NCBI RefSeq assembly: GCF_051014685.1 | Contig: NW_027478721.1 | Location: forward strand, 1 to 64,000 | Source of the DNA: Ptiloglossa arizonensis | Lineage: Eukaryota > Arthropoda > Insecta > Hymenoptera > Colletidae | Direction of reading: 5' to 3' | Length of the DNA: 64,000 nucleotides | Part shown: in pieces, positions 1 to 13,587 of the stretch | How positions within the stretch are numbered: the stretch's first letter is position 1 | Layout of the letters: each line of letters begins with the position of its first letter | Notes under the pieces: generated by a model | Told to the model about the DNA's origin: nothing | What the model saw: the letters and a program-made list of their open reading frames with translations, nothing else | Databases searched by the model: none | Program-made: the position numbers and the translations under genes

Positions 1-1608
1 ACAAAGAAACGGAGAAACGAACAAAGAAACGGAGAAACGAAGAAAGAAACGGAGAAACGGAGATATAAATGGATAAACGATGAAATAAACGGAGAAACGA
101 ACAAAGAAACGGAGAAACGAAGAAAGAAACGGAGAAACGGAGAAATAAATGGAGAAACGATGAAATAAATGGAGAAACGAACGAAGAAACGGAGAAACGA
201 AGAAAGAAACGGAGAAAGGAACAAAGAAATGGAAAAACGAAGAAAGAAACGGAGAAACGGAGAAATAAATGGAGAAACGAAGAAAGAAACGGAGAAACGA
301 ACAAAGAAACGGAGAAACGAACAAAGAAACGGAGAAACGAACAAAGAAACGGAGAAACGAACAAAGAAACGGAGAAACGAACAAAGAAACGGAGAAACGG
401 AGAAATAAGTGGAGAAACGATGAAATAAACGGAGAAACGAACAAAGAAACGGAGAAACCGACAAATAAATGGAGAAACGAAGGAATAAACGGAGAAACGA
501 ACAAAGAAACGGAGAAACGAACAAAGAAACGGAGAAACGAACAAAGAAACGGAGAAACGAACAAAGAAATGGAGGAACGAAGAAAGAATCGGAGAAACGA
601 AGAAAGAAACGGAGAAACGAAGAAAGAAACGGAGAAATGAAGAAAGAAACGGGGAATCGGAGAAATAAATGGGGAAACGAAGAAATAAACGGAGAAACGA
701 AGAAAGAAACGGAGAAACGAAGAAAGGAACGGAGAAACGAAGAAAGAAACTGAGAAACGAAGAAAGAAACGGAGAATCGGAGAAATAAATGGAGAAACGA
801 AGAAATAAACGGAGAAACGGAGAAATAAATGGAGAAACGATGAAATAAACGGAGAAACGAAGAAATAAACGGAGAAACGAACAAAGAAACGGAGAAACGA
901 ACAAAGAAACGGAGAAACGAACAAAGAAACGGAGAAACGAACAAAGAAACGGAGAAACGAACAAAGAAACGGAGAAACGAACAAAGAAATGGAGGAACGA
1001 AGAAAGAATCGGAGAAACGAAGAAAGAAACGGAGAAACGAAGAAAGAAACGGAGAAATGAAGAAAGAAACGGAGAAACGAAGAAAGAAACGGAGAAACGA
1101 AGAAAGAAACAGAGAAACGAAGAAAGAAACGGAGAAACGAACAAAGAAACGGAGAAACGAAGAAAGAAACGGACAAACGGAGAAATAACTGGAGAAACGA
1201 AGAAATAAACGGAGAAACGAAGAAAGAAACGGAGAAACGTAGAACGAAACGGAGAAACGAACAAAGAAACGGAGAAATGAACAAAGAAACGGAGAAACGA
1301 AGAAAGAAACGGGGAAACGGAGAAATAAATGGGGAAACGAAGAAATAAACGGAGAAACGAAGAAAGAAACGGAGAAACGAAGAAAGAAACGGAGAAACGA
1401 AGAAAGAAACTGAGAAACGAAGAAAGAAACGCAGAATCGGAGAAATAAATGGAGAAACGAAGAAATAAACGGATAAATGGAGAAATAAATGGAGAAACGA
1501 TGAAATAAACGGAGAAACGAACAAAGAAACGGAGAAACGAAGAAAGAAACGGAGAAAGGAACAAAGAAATGGAAAAACGAAGAAAGAAACGGAGAAACGG
1601 AGAATTAA

Positions 1609-4600
1609 ATGGAGAAACGGAGAATTAAATGGAGAAACGAAGAAAGAAACGGAGAAACGAAGAAAGAAACGGAGAAACGAACAAAGAAACGGAGAAACGA
1701 AGAGAGAAACGGAGAAACAAACAAAGAAACGGAGAAACGAAGAAAGAAACGGAGAAACGGCGAAATAAATGGAGAAGCGAAGAAAGAAACGGAGAAACGA
1801 ACAAAGAAACGGAGAAACGAACAAAGAAACGGAGAAACGAACAAAGAAACGGAGAAACGGAGAAATAAATGGAGAAACGAAGAAATAAACGGAGAAACGA
1901 ACAAAGAAACGGAGAAACGAAGAAACGAACAAAGAAACGGAGAAACGAACAAAGAAACGGAGAAACGAAGAAACGAACAAAGAAACGGAGAAACGAACAA
2001 ATGAACGGAGAAAGGAACAAAGAAATGGAAAGCGAAGAAAGAAACGGAGAAACGGAGAAATAAATGGAGAAACGAAGAAAGAAACGGAGAAACAAACAAA
2101 GAAACGGAGAAACGGAGAAATTATTGGAGAAACGATGAAATAAACGGAGAAACGAAGAAAGAAACGGAGAAACGAACAAAGAAACGGAGAAACGAAGAAA
2201 CGAACAAAGAAACGGAGAAACGAACAAAGAAACGGAGAAACGAAGAAACGAACAAAGAAACGGAGAAACGAACAAAGAAACGGAGAATCGGAGAAATAAA
2301 TGGAGAAACGAAGAAATAGACCGAGAAACGGAGACACGAAGGAAGAAACGGAGAAACCGACAAAGTAACGGAGAAACGAACAAAGAAACGGAGAAACGAA
2401 CAAAGAAACGGAGAAACGAACAAAGAAACGGAGAAACGAACAAAGAAACGGAGAAACGAACAAAGAAATGGAGGAACGAAGAAAGAATCGGAGAAACGAA
2501 GAAAGAAACGGAGAAACGAAGAAAGAAACGGAGAAATGAAGAAAGAAACGGAGAAACGAACAAAGAAACGGAGAAACGAACAAAGAAACGGAGAAACGAA
2601 CAAAGAAACGGAGAAACGAAGAAAGAAACGGAGAAACAAACAAAGAAACCGAGAAACGAACAAAGAAACGGAGAAACGAAGAAAGAAACGGAGAAACGAA
2701 GAAAGAAACGGAGAAATGAAGAAAGAAACGGAGAAACGAAGAAAGAAACGGAGAAACGAACAAAGAAATGGAGGAACGAAGAAAGAATCGGAGAAACGAA
2801 GAAAGAAACGGAGAAACGAAGAAAGAAACGGAGAAATGAAGAAAGAAACGGAGAAACGAAGAAAGAAACGGAGAAACGAAGAAAGAAACAGAGAAACGAA
2901 GAAAGAAACGGAGAAACGAACAAAGAAACGGAAAAACGAAGAAAGAAACGGACAAACGGAGAAATAAATGGAGAAACGAAGAAATAAACGGAGAAACGAA
3001 GAAAGAAACGGAGAAACGTAGAACGAAACGGAGAAACGAACAAAGAAACGGAGAAATGAACAAAGAAACGGAGAAACGAAGAAAGAAACGGGGAAACGGC
3101 GAAATAAATGGGGAAATGAAGAAATAAACGGAGAAACGAAGAAAGAAACGGAGAAACGAAGAAAGAAACGGAGAAACGAAGAAAGAAACTGAGAAACGAA
3201 GAAAGAAACGGAGAATCGGAGAAATAAATGGAGAAACGAAGAAATAAACGGAGAAACGGAGAAATAAATGGAGAAACGATGAAATAAACGGAGAAACGAA
3301 GAAAGAAACGGAGAAACGAAGAAAGAAACGGAGAAAGGAACAAAGACATGGAAAAACGAAGAAAGAAACGGAGAAACGGAGAATTAAATGGAGAAACGGA
3401 GAATTAAATGGAGAAACGAAGAAAGAAACGGAGAAACGAAGAAAGAAACGGAGAAACGAACAAAGAAACGGAGAAACGAAGAAAGAAACGGAGAAACAAA
3501 CAAAGAAACGGAGAAACGAAGAAAGAAACGGAGAAACGGCGAAATAAATGGAGAAGCGAAGAAAGAAACGGAGAAACGAACAAAGAAACGGAGAAATGAA
3601 CAAAGAAACGGAGAAACGAACAAAGAAACGGAGAATCGGAGAAATAAATGGAGAAACGAAGAAATAGACCGAGAAACGGAGACACGAAGGAAGAAACGGA
3701 GAAACCGACAAAGTAACGGAGAAACGAACAAAGAAACGGAGAAACGAACAAAGAAACGGAGAAACGAACAAAGAAACGGAGAAACGAACAAAGAAACGGA
3801 GAAACGAACAAAGAAACGGAGAAACGAACAAAGAAACGGAGAAACGAACAAAGAAACGGAGAAACGAACAAAGAAACGGAGAAACGAACAAAGAAACGGA
3901 GAAACGAACAAAGAAACGGAGAAACGAACAAAGAAACGGAGAAACGGAGAAATAAATGGAGAAACGAAGAAATAAACGCAGAAACGGAGAAATAAATGGA
4001 GAAACGATGAAATAAACGGAGAAACGAACAAAGAAACGGAGAAACGAAGAAAGAAATGGAGAAAGGAACAAAGAAATGGAAAAACGAAGAAAGAAACGGA
4101 GAAACGGAGAAATAAATGGAGAAACGAAGAAAGAAACGGAGAAACGAAGAAAGAAACGGAGAAACGAAGAAAGAAACGGAGAAATGAAGAAAGAAACGGA
4201 GAAACGAACAAAGAAACGGAGAAACGAACAAAGAAACGGAGAAACGAACAAAGAAACGGAGAAACGAAGAAAGAAACGGAGAAACAAACAAAGAAACCGA
4301 GAAACGAACAAAGAAACGGAGAAACGAAGAAAGAAACGGAGAAACGAAGAAAGAAACGGAGAAATGAAGAAAGAAACGGAGAAACGAAGAAAGAAACGGA
4401 GAAACGAACAAAGAAATGGAGGAACGAAGAAAGAATCGGAGAAACGAAGAAAGAAACGGAGAAACGAAGAAAGAAACGGAGAAATGAAGAAAGAAACGGA
4501 GAAACGAAGAAAGAAACGGAGAAACGAAGAAAGAAACAGAGAAACGAAGAAAGAAACGGAGAAACGAACAAAGAAACGGAAAAACGAAGAAAGAAACGGA

Positions 4601-5035
4601 CAAACGGAGAAATAAATGGATAAACGAAGAAATAAACGGAGAAACGAAGAAAGAAACGGAGAAACGTAGAACGAAACGGAGAAACGAACAAAGAAACGGA
4701 GAAATGAACAAAGAAACGGAGAAACGAAGAAAGAAACGGGGAAACGGCGAAATAAATGGGGAAATGAAGAAATAAACGGAGAAACGAAGAAAGAAACGGA
4801 GAAACGAAGAAAGAAACGGAGAAACGAAGAAAGAAACTGAGAAACGAAGAAAGAAACGGAGAATCGGAGAAATAAATGGAGAAACGAAGAAATAAACGGA
4901 GAAACGGAGAAATAAATGGAGAAACGATGAAATAAACGGAGAAACGAAGAAAGAAACGGAGAAACGAAGAAAGAAACGGAGAAAGGAACAAAGACATGGA
5001 AAAACGAAGAAAGAAACGGAGAAACGGAGAATTAA
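1609..5035 (+). repeat. Tandem segmental duplication inside the satellite (1,779/1,648 bp)
   Basis: A distinctive run of variant monomers (two gagaattaaatgg units, then a gcgaaataaatggagaagcg unit) starts near 1,609, again near 3,388 and again near 5,036. The gcgaaat marker lies at about 1,761, 3,540 and 5,188. The second-to-third offset is exactly 1,648 bp over more than 1 kb. The first-to-second offset is 1,779 bp because the first copy carries extra 8-bp-phased units near 1,900-2,060. The pattern fits unequal exchange of whole blocks of monomers. Confidence 0.85.
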
Positions 5036-8000
5036 ATGGAGAAACGGAGAATTAAATGGAGAAACGAAGAAAGAAACGGAGAAACGAAGAAAGAAACGGA
5101 GAAACGAACAAAGAAACGGAGAAACGAAGAAAGAAACGGAGAAACAAACAAAGAAACGGAGAAACGAAGAAAGAAACGGAGAAACGGCGAAATAAATGGA
5201 GAAGCGAAGAAAGAAACGGAGAAACGAACAAAGAAACGGAGAAACGAACAAAGAAACGGAGAAACGAACAAAGAAACGGAGAATCGGAGAAATAAATGGA
5301 GAAACGAAGAAATAGACCGAGAAACGGAGACACGAAGGAAGAAACGGAGAAACCGACAAAGTAACGGAGAAACGAACAAAGAAACGGAGAAACGAACAAA
5401 GAAACGGAGAAACGAACAAAGAAACGGAGAAACGAACAAAGAAACGGAGAAACGAACAAAGAAACGGAGAAACGAACAAAGAAACGGAGAAACGAACAAA
5501 GAAACGGAGAAACGAACAAAGAAACGGAGAAACGGAGAAATAAATGGAGAAACGAAGAAATAAACGCAGAAACGGAGAAATAAATGGAGAAACGATGAAA
5601 TAAACGGAGAAAGGAACAAAGAAATGGAAAAACGAAGAAAGAAACGGAGAAACGGAGAAATAAATGGAGAAACGAAGAAAGAAACGGAGAAACGAAGAAA
5701 GAAACGGAGAAACGAACAAAGAAACGGAGAAACGAAGAAAGAAACGGAGAAACAAACAAAGAAACGGAGAAACGAAGAAAGAAACGGAGAAACGGCGAAA
5801 TAAATGGAGAAACGAAGAAAGAAACGGAGAAACGGCGAAATAAATGGAGAAACGATGCAATAAACGGAGAAACGAACAAAGAAACGGAGAAACGAAGAAA
5901 GAAACGGAGAAAGGAACAAAGAAATGGAAAAACGAAGAAAGAAACGGAGAAACGGAGAAATAAATGGAGAAACGAAGAAAGAAACGGAGAAACGAACAAA
6001 GAAACGGAGAAACGAACAAAGAAACGGAGAAACGAACAAAGAAACGGAGAAACGAAGAAAGAAACGGAGAAACGGAGAAATAAATGGAGAAACGATGAAA
6101 TAAACGGAGAAACGAACAAAGAAACGGGGAAACGAAGAAAGACACGGAGAAAGGAACAAAGAAATGGAAAAACGAAGAAAGAAACGGAGAAACGGAGTAA
6201 TAAATGGAGAAACGCAGAAAGAAACGGAGAAACGAACAAAGAAACGGAGAAACGAACAAAGAAACGGAGAAACGAAGAAAGAAACGGAGAAACAAACAAA
6301 GAAACGGAGAAACGGAAAAATAAATGGAGAAACGATGAAATAAACGGAGAAACGAAGAAATAAACGGAGAAACGAAGAAAGAAACGGTGAAACGAACAAA
6401 GAAACGGAGAAACGAACAAAGAAACAGAGAAACGAAGAAACGAACAAAGAAACGGAGAAACGAACAAAGAAACGGAGAAAGGAACAAAGAAATGGAAAAA
6501 CGAAGAAAGAAACGGAGAAACGGAGAAATAAATGGAGAAACGAAGAAAGAAACGGAGAAACGAACAAAGAAACGGAGAAACGAACAAAGAAACGGAGAAA
6601 CGAAGAAAGAAACGGAGAAACAAACAAAGAAACGGAGAAACGGAGAAATAATTGGAGAAACGATGAAATAAACGGAGAAACGATGAAAGAAACGGAGAAA
6701 CGAAGAAAGAAACGGAGAAACGAAGAAACGAAGAAAGAAACGGAGAAACGAACAAAGAAACGGAGAATCGGAGAAATAAATGGAGAAACGAAGAAATAGA
6801 CCGAGAAACGGAGACACGAAGGAAGAAACGGAGAAACCGACAAAGTAACGGAGAAACGAACAAAGAAACGGAGAAACGAACAAAGAAACGGAGAAACGAA
6901 CAAAGAAACGGAGAATCGGAGAAATAAATGGAGAAACGAAGAAATAAACGGAGAAACGGAGAAATAAATGGAGAAACGATGAAATAAACGGAGAAACGAA
7001 CAAAGAAACGGAGAAACGAAGAAAGAAATGGAGAAAGGAACAAAGAAATGGAAAAACGAAGAAAGAAACGGAGAAACGGAGAAATAAATGGAGAAACGAA
7101 GAAAGAAACGGAGAAACGAAGAAAGAAACGGAGAAACGAACAAAGAAACGGAGAAACGAAGAAAGAAACGGAGAAGCAAACAAAGAAACGGAGAAACGAA
7201 GAAAGAAACGGAGAAACGGCGAAATAAATGGAGAAACGAAGAAAGAAACGGAGAAACGGCGAAATAAATGGAGAAACGATGAAATAAACGGAGAAACGAA
7301 CAAAGAAACGGAGAAACGAAGAAAGAAACGGAAAAAGGAACAAAGAAATGGAAAAACGAAGAAAGAAATGGAGAAACGGAGAAATAAATGGAGAAACGAA
7401 GAAAGAAACGGAGAAACGAAGAAATAAACGGAGAAACGAACAAAGAAACGGAGAAACGAAGAAACGAACAAAGAAACGGAGAAACGAACAAAGAAACGGA
7501 GAAACGAAGAAAGAAACGGAGAAACGGAGAAATAAATGGAGAAACGATGAAATAAACGGAGAAACGAACAAAGAAACGGAGAAACGAAGAAAGAAACGGA
7601 GAAACGAACAAAGAAATGGAGGAACGAAAAAGAATCGGAGAAACGAAGAAAGAAACGGAGAAACGAAGAAAGAAACGGAGAAATGAAGAACGAAACGGAG
7701 AAACGAACAAAGAAACGGAGAAATGAACAAAGAAACGGAGAAATGAAGAAAGAAACGGAGAAACGGTGAAATAAATGGGGAAACGAAGAAATAAACAGAG
7801 AAACGAAGAAAGAAACGGAGAAACGAAGAAAGAAACGGAGGAACGAAGAAAGAGACTGAGAAACGAAGAAAGAAACGGAGAAATGAAGAAAGAAGCGGAG
7901 AAACGAAGAAAGAAACGGAGAAACGAAGAAAGAAACGGAGAAACGAAGAAAGAAACAGAGAAACGAAGAAAGAAACGGAGAAACGAACAAAGAAACGGAG

Positions 8001-9404
8001 AAACGAAGAAAGAAACGGAGAAACGGAGAAATAAATGGAGAAACGAAGAAATAAACGGAGAAACGAAGAAAGAAACGGAGGAACGAAGAACGAAACGGAG
8101 AAACGAACAAAGAAACGGAGAAATGAACAAAGAAACGGAGAAACGAACAAAGAAACGGAGAAACGGAGAAATAAATGGGGAAACGAAGAAATAAACGGAG
8201 AAACGAAGAAAGAAACGGAGAAACGAAGAAAGAAACGAAGAAACGAACAAAGAAACGGAGAAACGAACAAAGAAACGGAGAAACGAACAAAGAAACGGAG
8301 AATCGGAGAAATAAATGGAGAAACGAAGATATAAACGGAGAAACGGAGAAATAAAGGGAGAAACGATGAAATAAACGGAGAAACGAACAAAGAAACGGAG
8401 AAACGAAGAAAGAAACGGAGAAACGAACAAAGAAATGGAAAAACGAAGAAAGAAACGGAGAAACGAAGAAAGAAACGGAGAAACGGCGAAATTAATGGAG
8501 AAACGAAGAAAGAAACGGAGAAACGAAGAAAGAAACGGAGAAACGAACAAAGAAACGGAGAAACGAAGAAACGAACAAAGAAACGGAGAAACGAACAAAG
8601 AAACGGAGAAACGAAGAAAGAAACGGAGAAACGGAGAAATAAATGGAGAAACGAAGAAATAAACGGAGAAACGAAGAAAGAAACGTAGAAGCGAAGAAAG
8701 AAACGGAGAAACGAAGAAAGAAACGGAGAAACGAACAAAGAAACGGAGAAACGAACAAAGAAACGGAGAAACGAACAAAGAAACGGAGAAACGAACAAAG
8801 AAACGGAGAAACGAACAAAGAAACGGAGAAACGAACAAAGAAACGGAGAAACGAACAAAGAAACGGAGAAACGAACAAAGAAACGGAGAAACGGAGATAT
8901 AAATGGATAAACGATGAAATAAACGGAGAAACGAACAAAGAAACGGAGAAACGAAGAAAGAAACGGAGAAACGGAGAAATAAATGGAGAAACGATGAAAT
9001 AAATGGAGAAACGAACAAAGAAACGGAGAAACGAAGAAAGAAACGGAGAAAGGAACAAAGAAATGGAAAAACGAAGAAAGAAACGGAGAAACGGAGAAAT
9101 AAATGGAGAAACGAAGAAAGAAACGGAGAAACGAACAAAGAAACGGAGAAACGAAGAAAGAAACGGAGAAACGGAGATATAAATGGATAAACGATGAAAT
9201 AAACGGAGAAACGAACAAAGAAACGGAGAAACGAAGAAAGAAACGGAGAAACGGAGAAATAAATGGAGAAACGATGAAATAAATGGAGAAACGAACAAAG
9301 AAACGGAGAAACGAAGAAAGAAACGGAGAAAGGAACAAAGAAATGGAAAAACGAAGAAAGAAACGGAGAAACGGAGAAATAAATGGAGAAACGAAGAAAG
9401 AAAC

Positions 9405-12400
9405 GGAGAAACGAACAAAGAAACGGAGAAACGAACAAAGAAACGGAGAAACGAACAAAGAAACGGAGAAACGAACAAAGAAACGGAGAAACGAACAAAG
9501 AAACGGAGAAACGGAGATATAAATGGATAAACGATGAAATAAACGGAGAAACGAACAAAGAAACGGAGAAACGAAGAAAGTAACGGAGAAACGGAGAAAT
9601 AAATGGAGAAACGATGAAATAAACGGAGAAACGAACAAAGAAACGGAGAAACGAAGAAAGAAACGGAGAAAGGAACAAAGAAATGGAAAAACGAAGAAAG
9701 AAACGGAGAAACGGAGAAATAAATGGAGAAACGAAGAAAGAAACGGAGAAACGAACAAAGAAACGGAGAAACGAAGAAAGAAACGGAGAAACGGAGAAAT
9801 AAATGGAGAAACGGAGAAATCAATGGAGAAACGAAGAAATAAACGGAGAAACGAAGAACGAAACGGAGAAACGAACAAAGAAACGGAGAAATGAACAAAG
9901 AAACGGAGAAACGAACAAACGAACAAAGAAACGGAGAAACGAACAAAGAAACGGAGAAACGAAGAAAGAAACGGAGAAACGGAGAAATAAATTAAGAAAC
10001 GATGAAATAAACGGAGAAACGAACAAAGAAACGGAGAAACGAAGAAAGAAACGGAGAAAGGAACAAAGAAATGGAAAAACGAAGAAAGAAACGGAGAAAC
10101 GGAGAAATAAATGGAGAAACGAAGAAAGAAACGGAGAAACGAACAAAGAAACGGAGAAACGAACAAAGAAACGGAGAAACGAAGAAAGAAACGGACAAAC
10201 GGAGAAATAAATGGAGAAACGAAGAAATAAACGGAGAAACGAAGAAAGAAACGTAGAAGCGAAGAAAGAAACGGAGAAACGAAGAAAGAAACGGAGAAAC
10301 GAACAAAGAAACGGAGAAACGAAGAAATAGACCGAGAAACGGAGAAACGAAGAAAGAAACGGAGAAACGGAGAAACGAAGAAAGAAACGGAGAAACCGAC
10401 AAAGTAACGGAGAAACGAACAAAGAAAGGGAGAATAGGAGATATAAATGGAGAAACGAAGAAATGAACGGAGAAACGAAGAAAGAAACGGAGAAACGAAG
10501 AAAGAATCGGAGAAACGAAGAACGAAACGGAGAAACGAACAAACAAACGGAGAAATGAAGAAAGAAACGGAGAAACGAACAAAGAAACGGAGAAACGGAC
10601 AAATAAATGGAGAAACGAAGGAAAAAACGGAGAAACGAACAAAGAAACGGAGAAACGAACAAAGAAACGGAGAAACGAACAAAGAAACGGAGAAACGAAC
10701 AAAGAAACGGAGAAACGAACAAAGAAACGGAGAAACGAACAAAGAAACGGAGAAACGGAGATATAAATGGATAAACGATGAAATAAACGGAGAAACGAAC
10801 AAAGAAACGGAGAAACGAAGAAAGAAACGGAGAAACGGAGAAATAAATGGAGAAACGATGAAATAAATGGAGAAACGAACAAAGAAACGGAGAAACGAAG
10901 AAAGAAACGGAGAAAGGAACAAAGAAATGGAAAAACGAAGAAAGAAACGGAGAAACGGAGAAATAAATGGAGAAACGAAGAAAGAAACGGAGAAACGAAC
11001 AAAGAAACGGAGAAACGAACAAAGAAACGGAGAAACGAACAAAGAAACGGAGAAACGGAGATATAAATGGATAAACGATGAAATAAACGGAGAAACGAAC
11101 AAAGAAACGGAGAAACGAAGAAAGAAACGGAGAAACGGAGAAATAAATGGAGAAACGATTAAATAAACGGAGAAACGAACAAAGAAACGGAGAAACGAAG
11201 AAAGAAACGGAGAAAGGAACAAAGAAATGGAAAAACGAAGAAAGAAACGGAGAAATAAATGGAGAAACGAAGAAAGAAACGGAGAAACGAAGAAAGAAAC
11301 GGAGAAACGAAGAAAGAAACGGAGAAACGGAGAAATAAATGGAGAAACGGAGAAATAAATGGAGAAACGAAGAAATAAACGGAGAAACGAAGAACGAAAC
11401 GGAGAAACGAACAAAGAAACGGAGAAATGAACAAAGAAACGGAGAAACGAAGAAAGAAACGGAGAAACGGAGAAATAAATGGGGAAACGAAGAAATAAAC
11501 GGAGAAACGAAGAAAGAAACGGAGAAACGCACAAAGAAACGGAGAAACGAACAAACGAACAAAGAAACGGAGAAACGAACAAAGAAACGGAGAAACGAAG
11601 AAAGAAACGGAGAAACGGAGAAATAAATTAAGAAACGATGAAATAAACGGAGAAACGAACAAAGAAACGGAGAAACGAAGAAAGAAACGGAGAAAGGAAC
11701 AAAGAAATGGAAAAACGAAGAAAGAAACGGAGAAACGGAGAAATAAATGGAGAAACGAAGAAAGAAACGGAGAAACGAACAAAGAAACGGAGAAACGAAC
11801 AAAGAAACGGAGAAACGAAGAAAGAAACGGACAAACGGAGAAATAAATGGAGAAACGAAGAAATAAACGGAGAAACGAAGAAAGAAACGGAGAAACGTAG
11901 AACGAAACGGAGAAACGAACAAAGAAACGGAGAAATGAACAAAGAAACGGAGAAACGAAGAAAGAAACGGGGAAACGGAGAAATAAATGGGGAAACGAAG
12001 AAATAAACGGAGAAACGAAGAAAGAAACGGAGAAACGAAGAAAGAAACGGAGAAACGAAGAAAGAAACTGAGAAACGAAGAAAGAAACGCAGAATCGGAG
12101 AAATAAATGGAGAAACGAAGAAATAAACGGAGAAATGGAGAAATAAATGGAGAAACGATGAAATAAACGGAGAAACGAACAAAGAAACGGAGAAACGAAG
12201 AAAGAAACGGAGAAAGGAACAAAGAAATGGAAAAACGAAGAAAGAAACGGAGAAACGGAGAATTAAATGGAGAAACGGAGAATTAAATGGAGAAACGAAG
12301 AAAGAAACGGAGAAACGAAGAAAGAAACGGAGAAACGAACAAAGAAACGGAGAAACGAAGAAAGAAACGGAGAAACAAACAAAGAAACGGAGAAACGAAG

Positions 12401-13587
12401 AAAGAAACGGAGAAACGGCGAAATAAATGGAGAAGCGAAGAAAGAAACGGAGAAACGAACAAAGAAACGGAGAAACGAACAAAGAAACGGAGAAACGAAC
12501 AAAGAAACGGAGAAACGGAGAAATAAATGGAGAAACGAAGAAATAAACGGAGAAACGAACAAAGAAACGGAGAAACGAAGAAACGAACAAAGAAACGGAG
12601 AAACGAACAAAGAAACGGAGAAACGAAGAAACGAACAAAGAAACGGAGAAACGAACAAATGAACGGAGAAAGGAACAAAGAAATGGAAAGCGAAGAAAGA
12701 AACGGAGAAACGGAGAAATAAATGGAGAAACGAAGAAAGAAACGGAGAAACAAACAAAGAAACGGAGAAACGGAGAAATTATTGGAGAAACGATGAAATA
12801 AACGGAGAAACGAAGAAAGAAACGGAGAAACGAACAAAGAAACGGAGAAACGAAGAAACGAACAAAGAAACGGAGAAACGAACAAAGAAACGGAGAAACG
12901 AAGAAACGAACAAAGAAACGGAGAAACGAACAAAGAAACGGAGAATCGGAGAAATAAATGGAGAAACGAAGAAATAGACCGACAAACGAAGAAACAAACG
13001 GAGAAACGAAGAAAGAAACGGAGAATCGAAGAAAGAAACAGAGAAACGAAGAAAGAAACGGTGAAACGAACAAAGAAACGGAGAAACGAAGAAAGAAACG
13101 GAGAAAAGGAGAAATAAGTGGAGAAACGGAGAAATAAATGGAGAAACGATGAAATAAACGGAGAAACGAAGAAATAAACGGAGAAACAAAGAAAGAAACG
13201 GAAAAACGAACAAAGAAACGGAGAAACGAACAAAGAAACAGAGAAACGAACAAACGAACAAAGAAACGGAGAAACGAAGAAAGAAACGGAGAAACGAAGA
13301 AAGAAACGGAGAAACGGAGAAATAAATGGAGAAACGGAGAAATAAATGGAGAAACGAAGAAAGAAACGGAGAAACGAAGAACGAAACGGAGAAACGAACA
13401 AAGAAACGGAGAAATGAACAAAGAAACGGCGAAACGAAGAAAGAAACGGAGAAACGGAGAAATAAACGGAGAAACGAAGAAATAAACGGAGAAACGAAGA
13501 AAGAAACGGAGAAACGTAGAACGAAACGGAGAAACGAACAAAGAAACGGAGAAATGAACAAAGAAACGGAGAAACGAAGAAAGAAAC
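9405..13587 (+). repeat. 4,183-bp tandem duplication, copy 1
   Basis: This block is repeated immediately downstream at a constant offset of 4,183 bp. The rare monomer containing attaag lies at 9,991 and 11,627 in this copy and at 14,174 and 15,810 in the next. The same order of variants holds across the whole block, with only isolated substitutions (for example caatgg near 9,820 where copy 2 has taaatgg). Since 4,183 is not a multiple of 20, the block includes the irregular 8-bp-shifted units. The near-identity suggests a recent event. Boundaries are approximate. Confidence 0.85.

Noticed and set aside
169..753. Plus-strand Lys/Arg/Glu/Asn-rich reading frames of 60-270 codons throughout the array
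   Set aside because: Repeat translation only; they start and stop wherever atgg or taaat variants fall.
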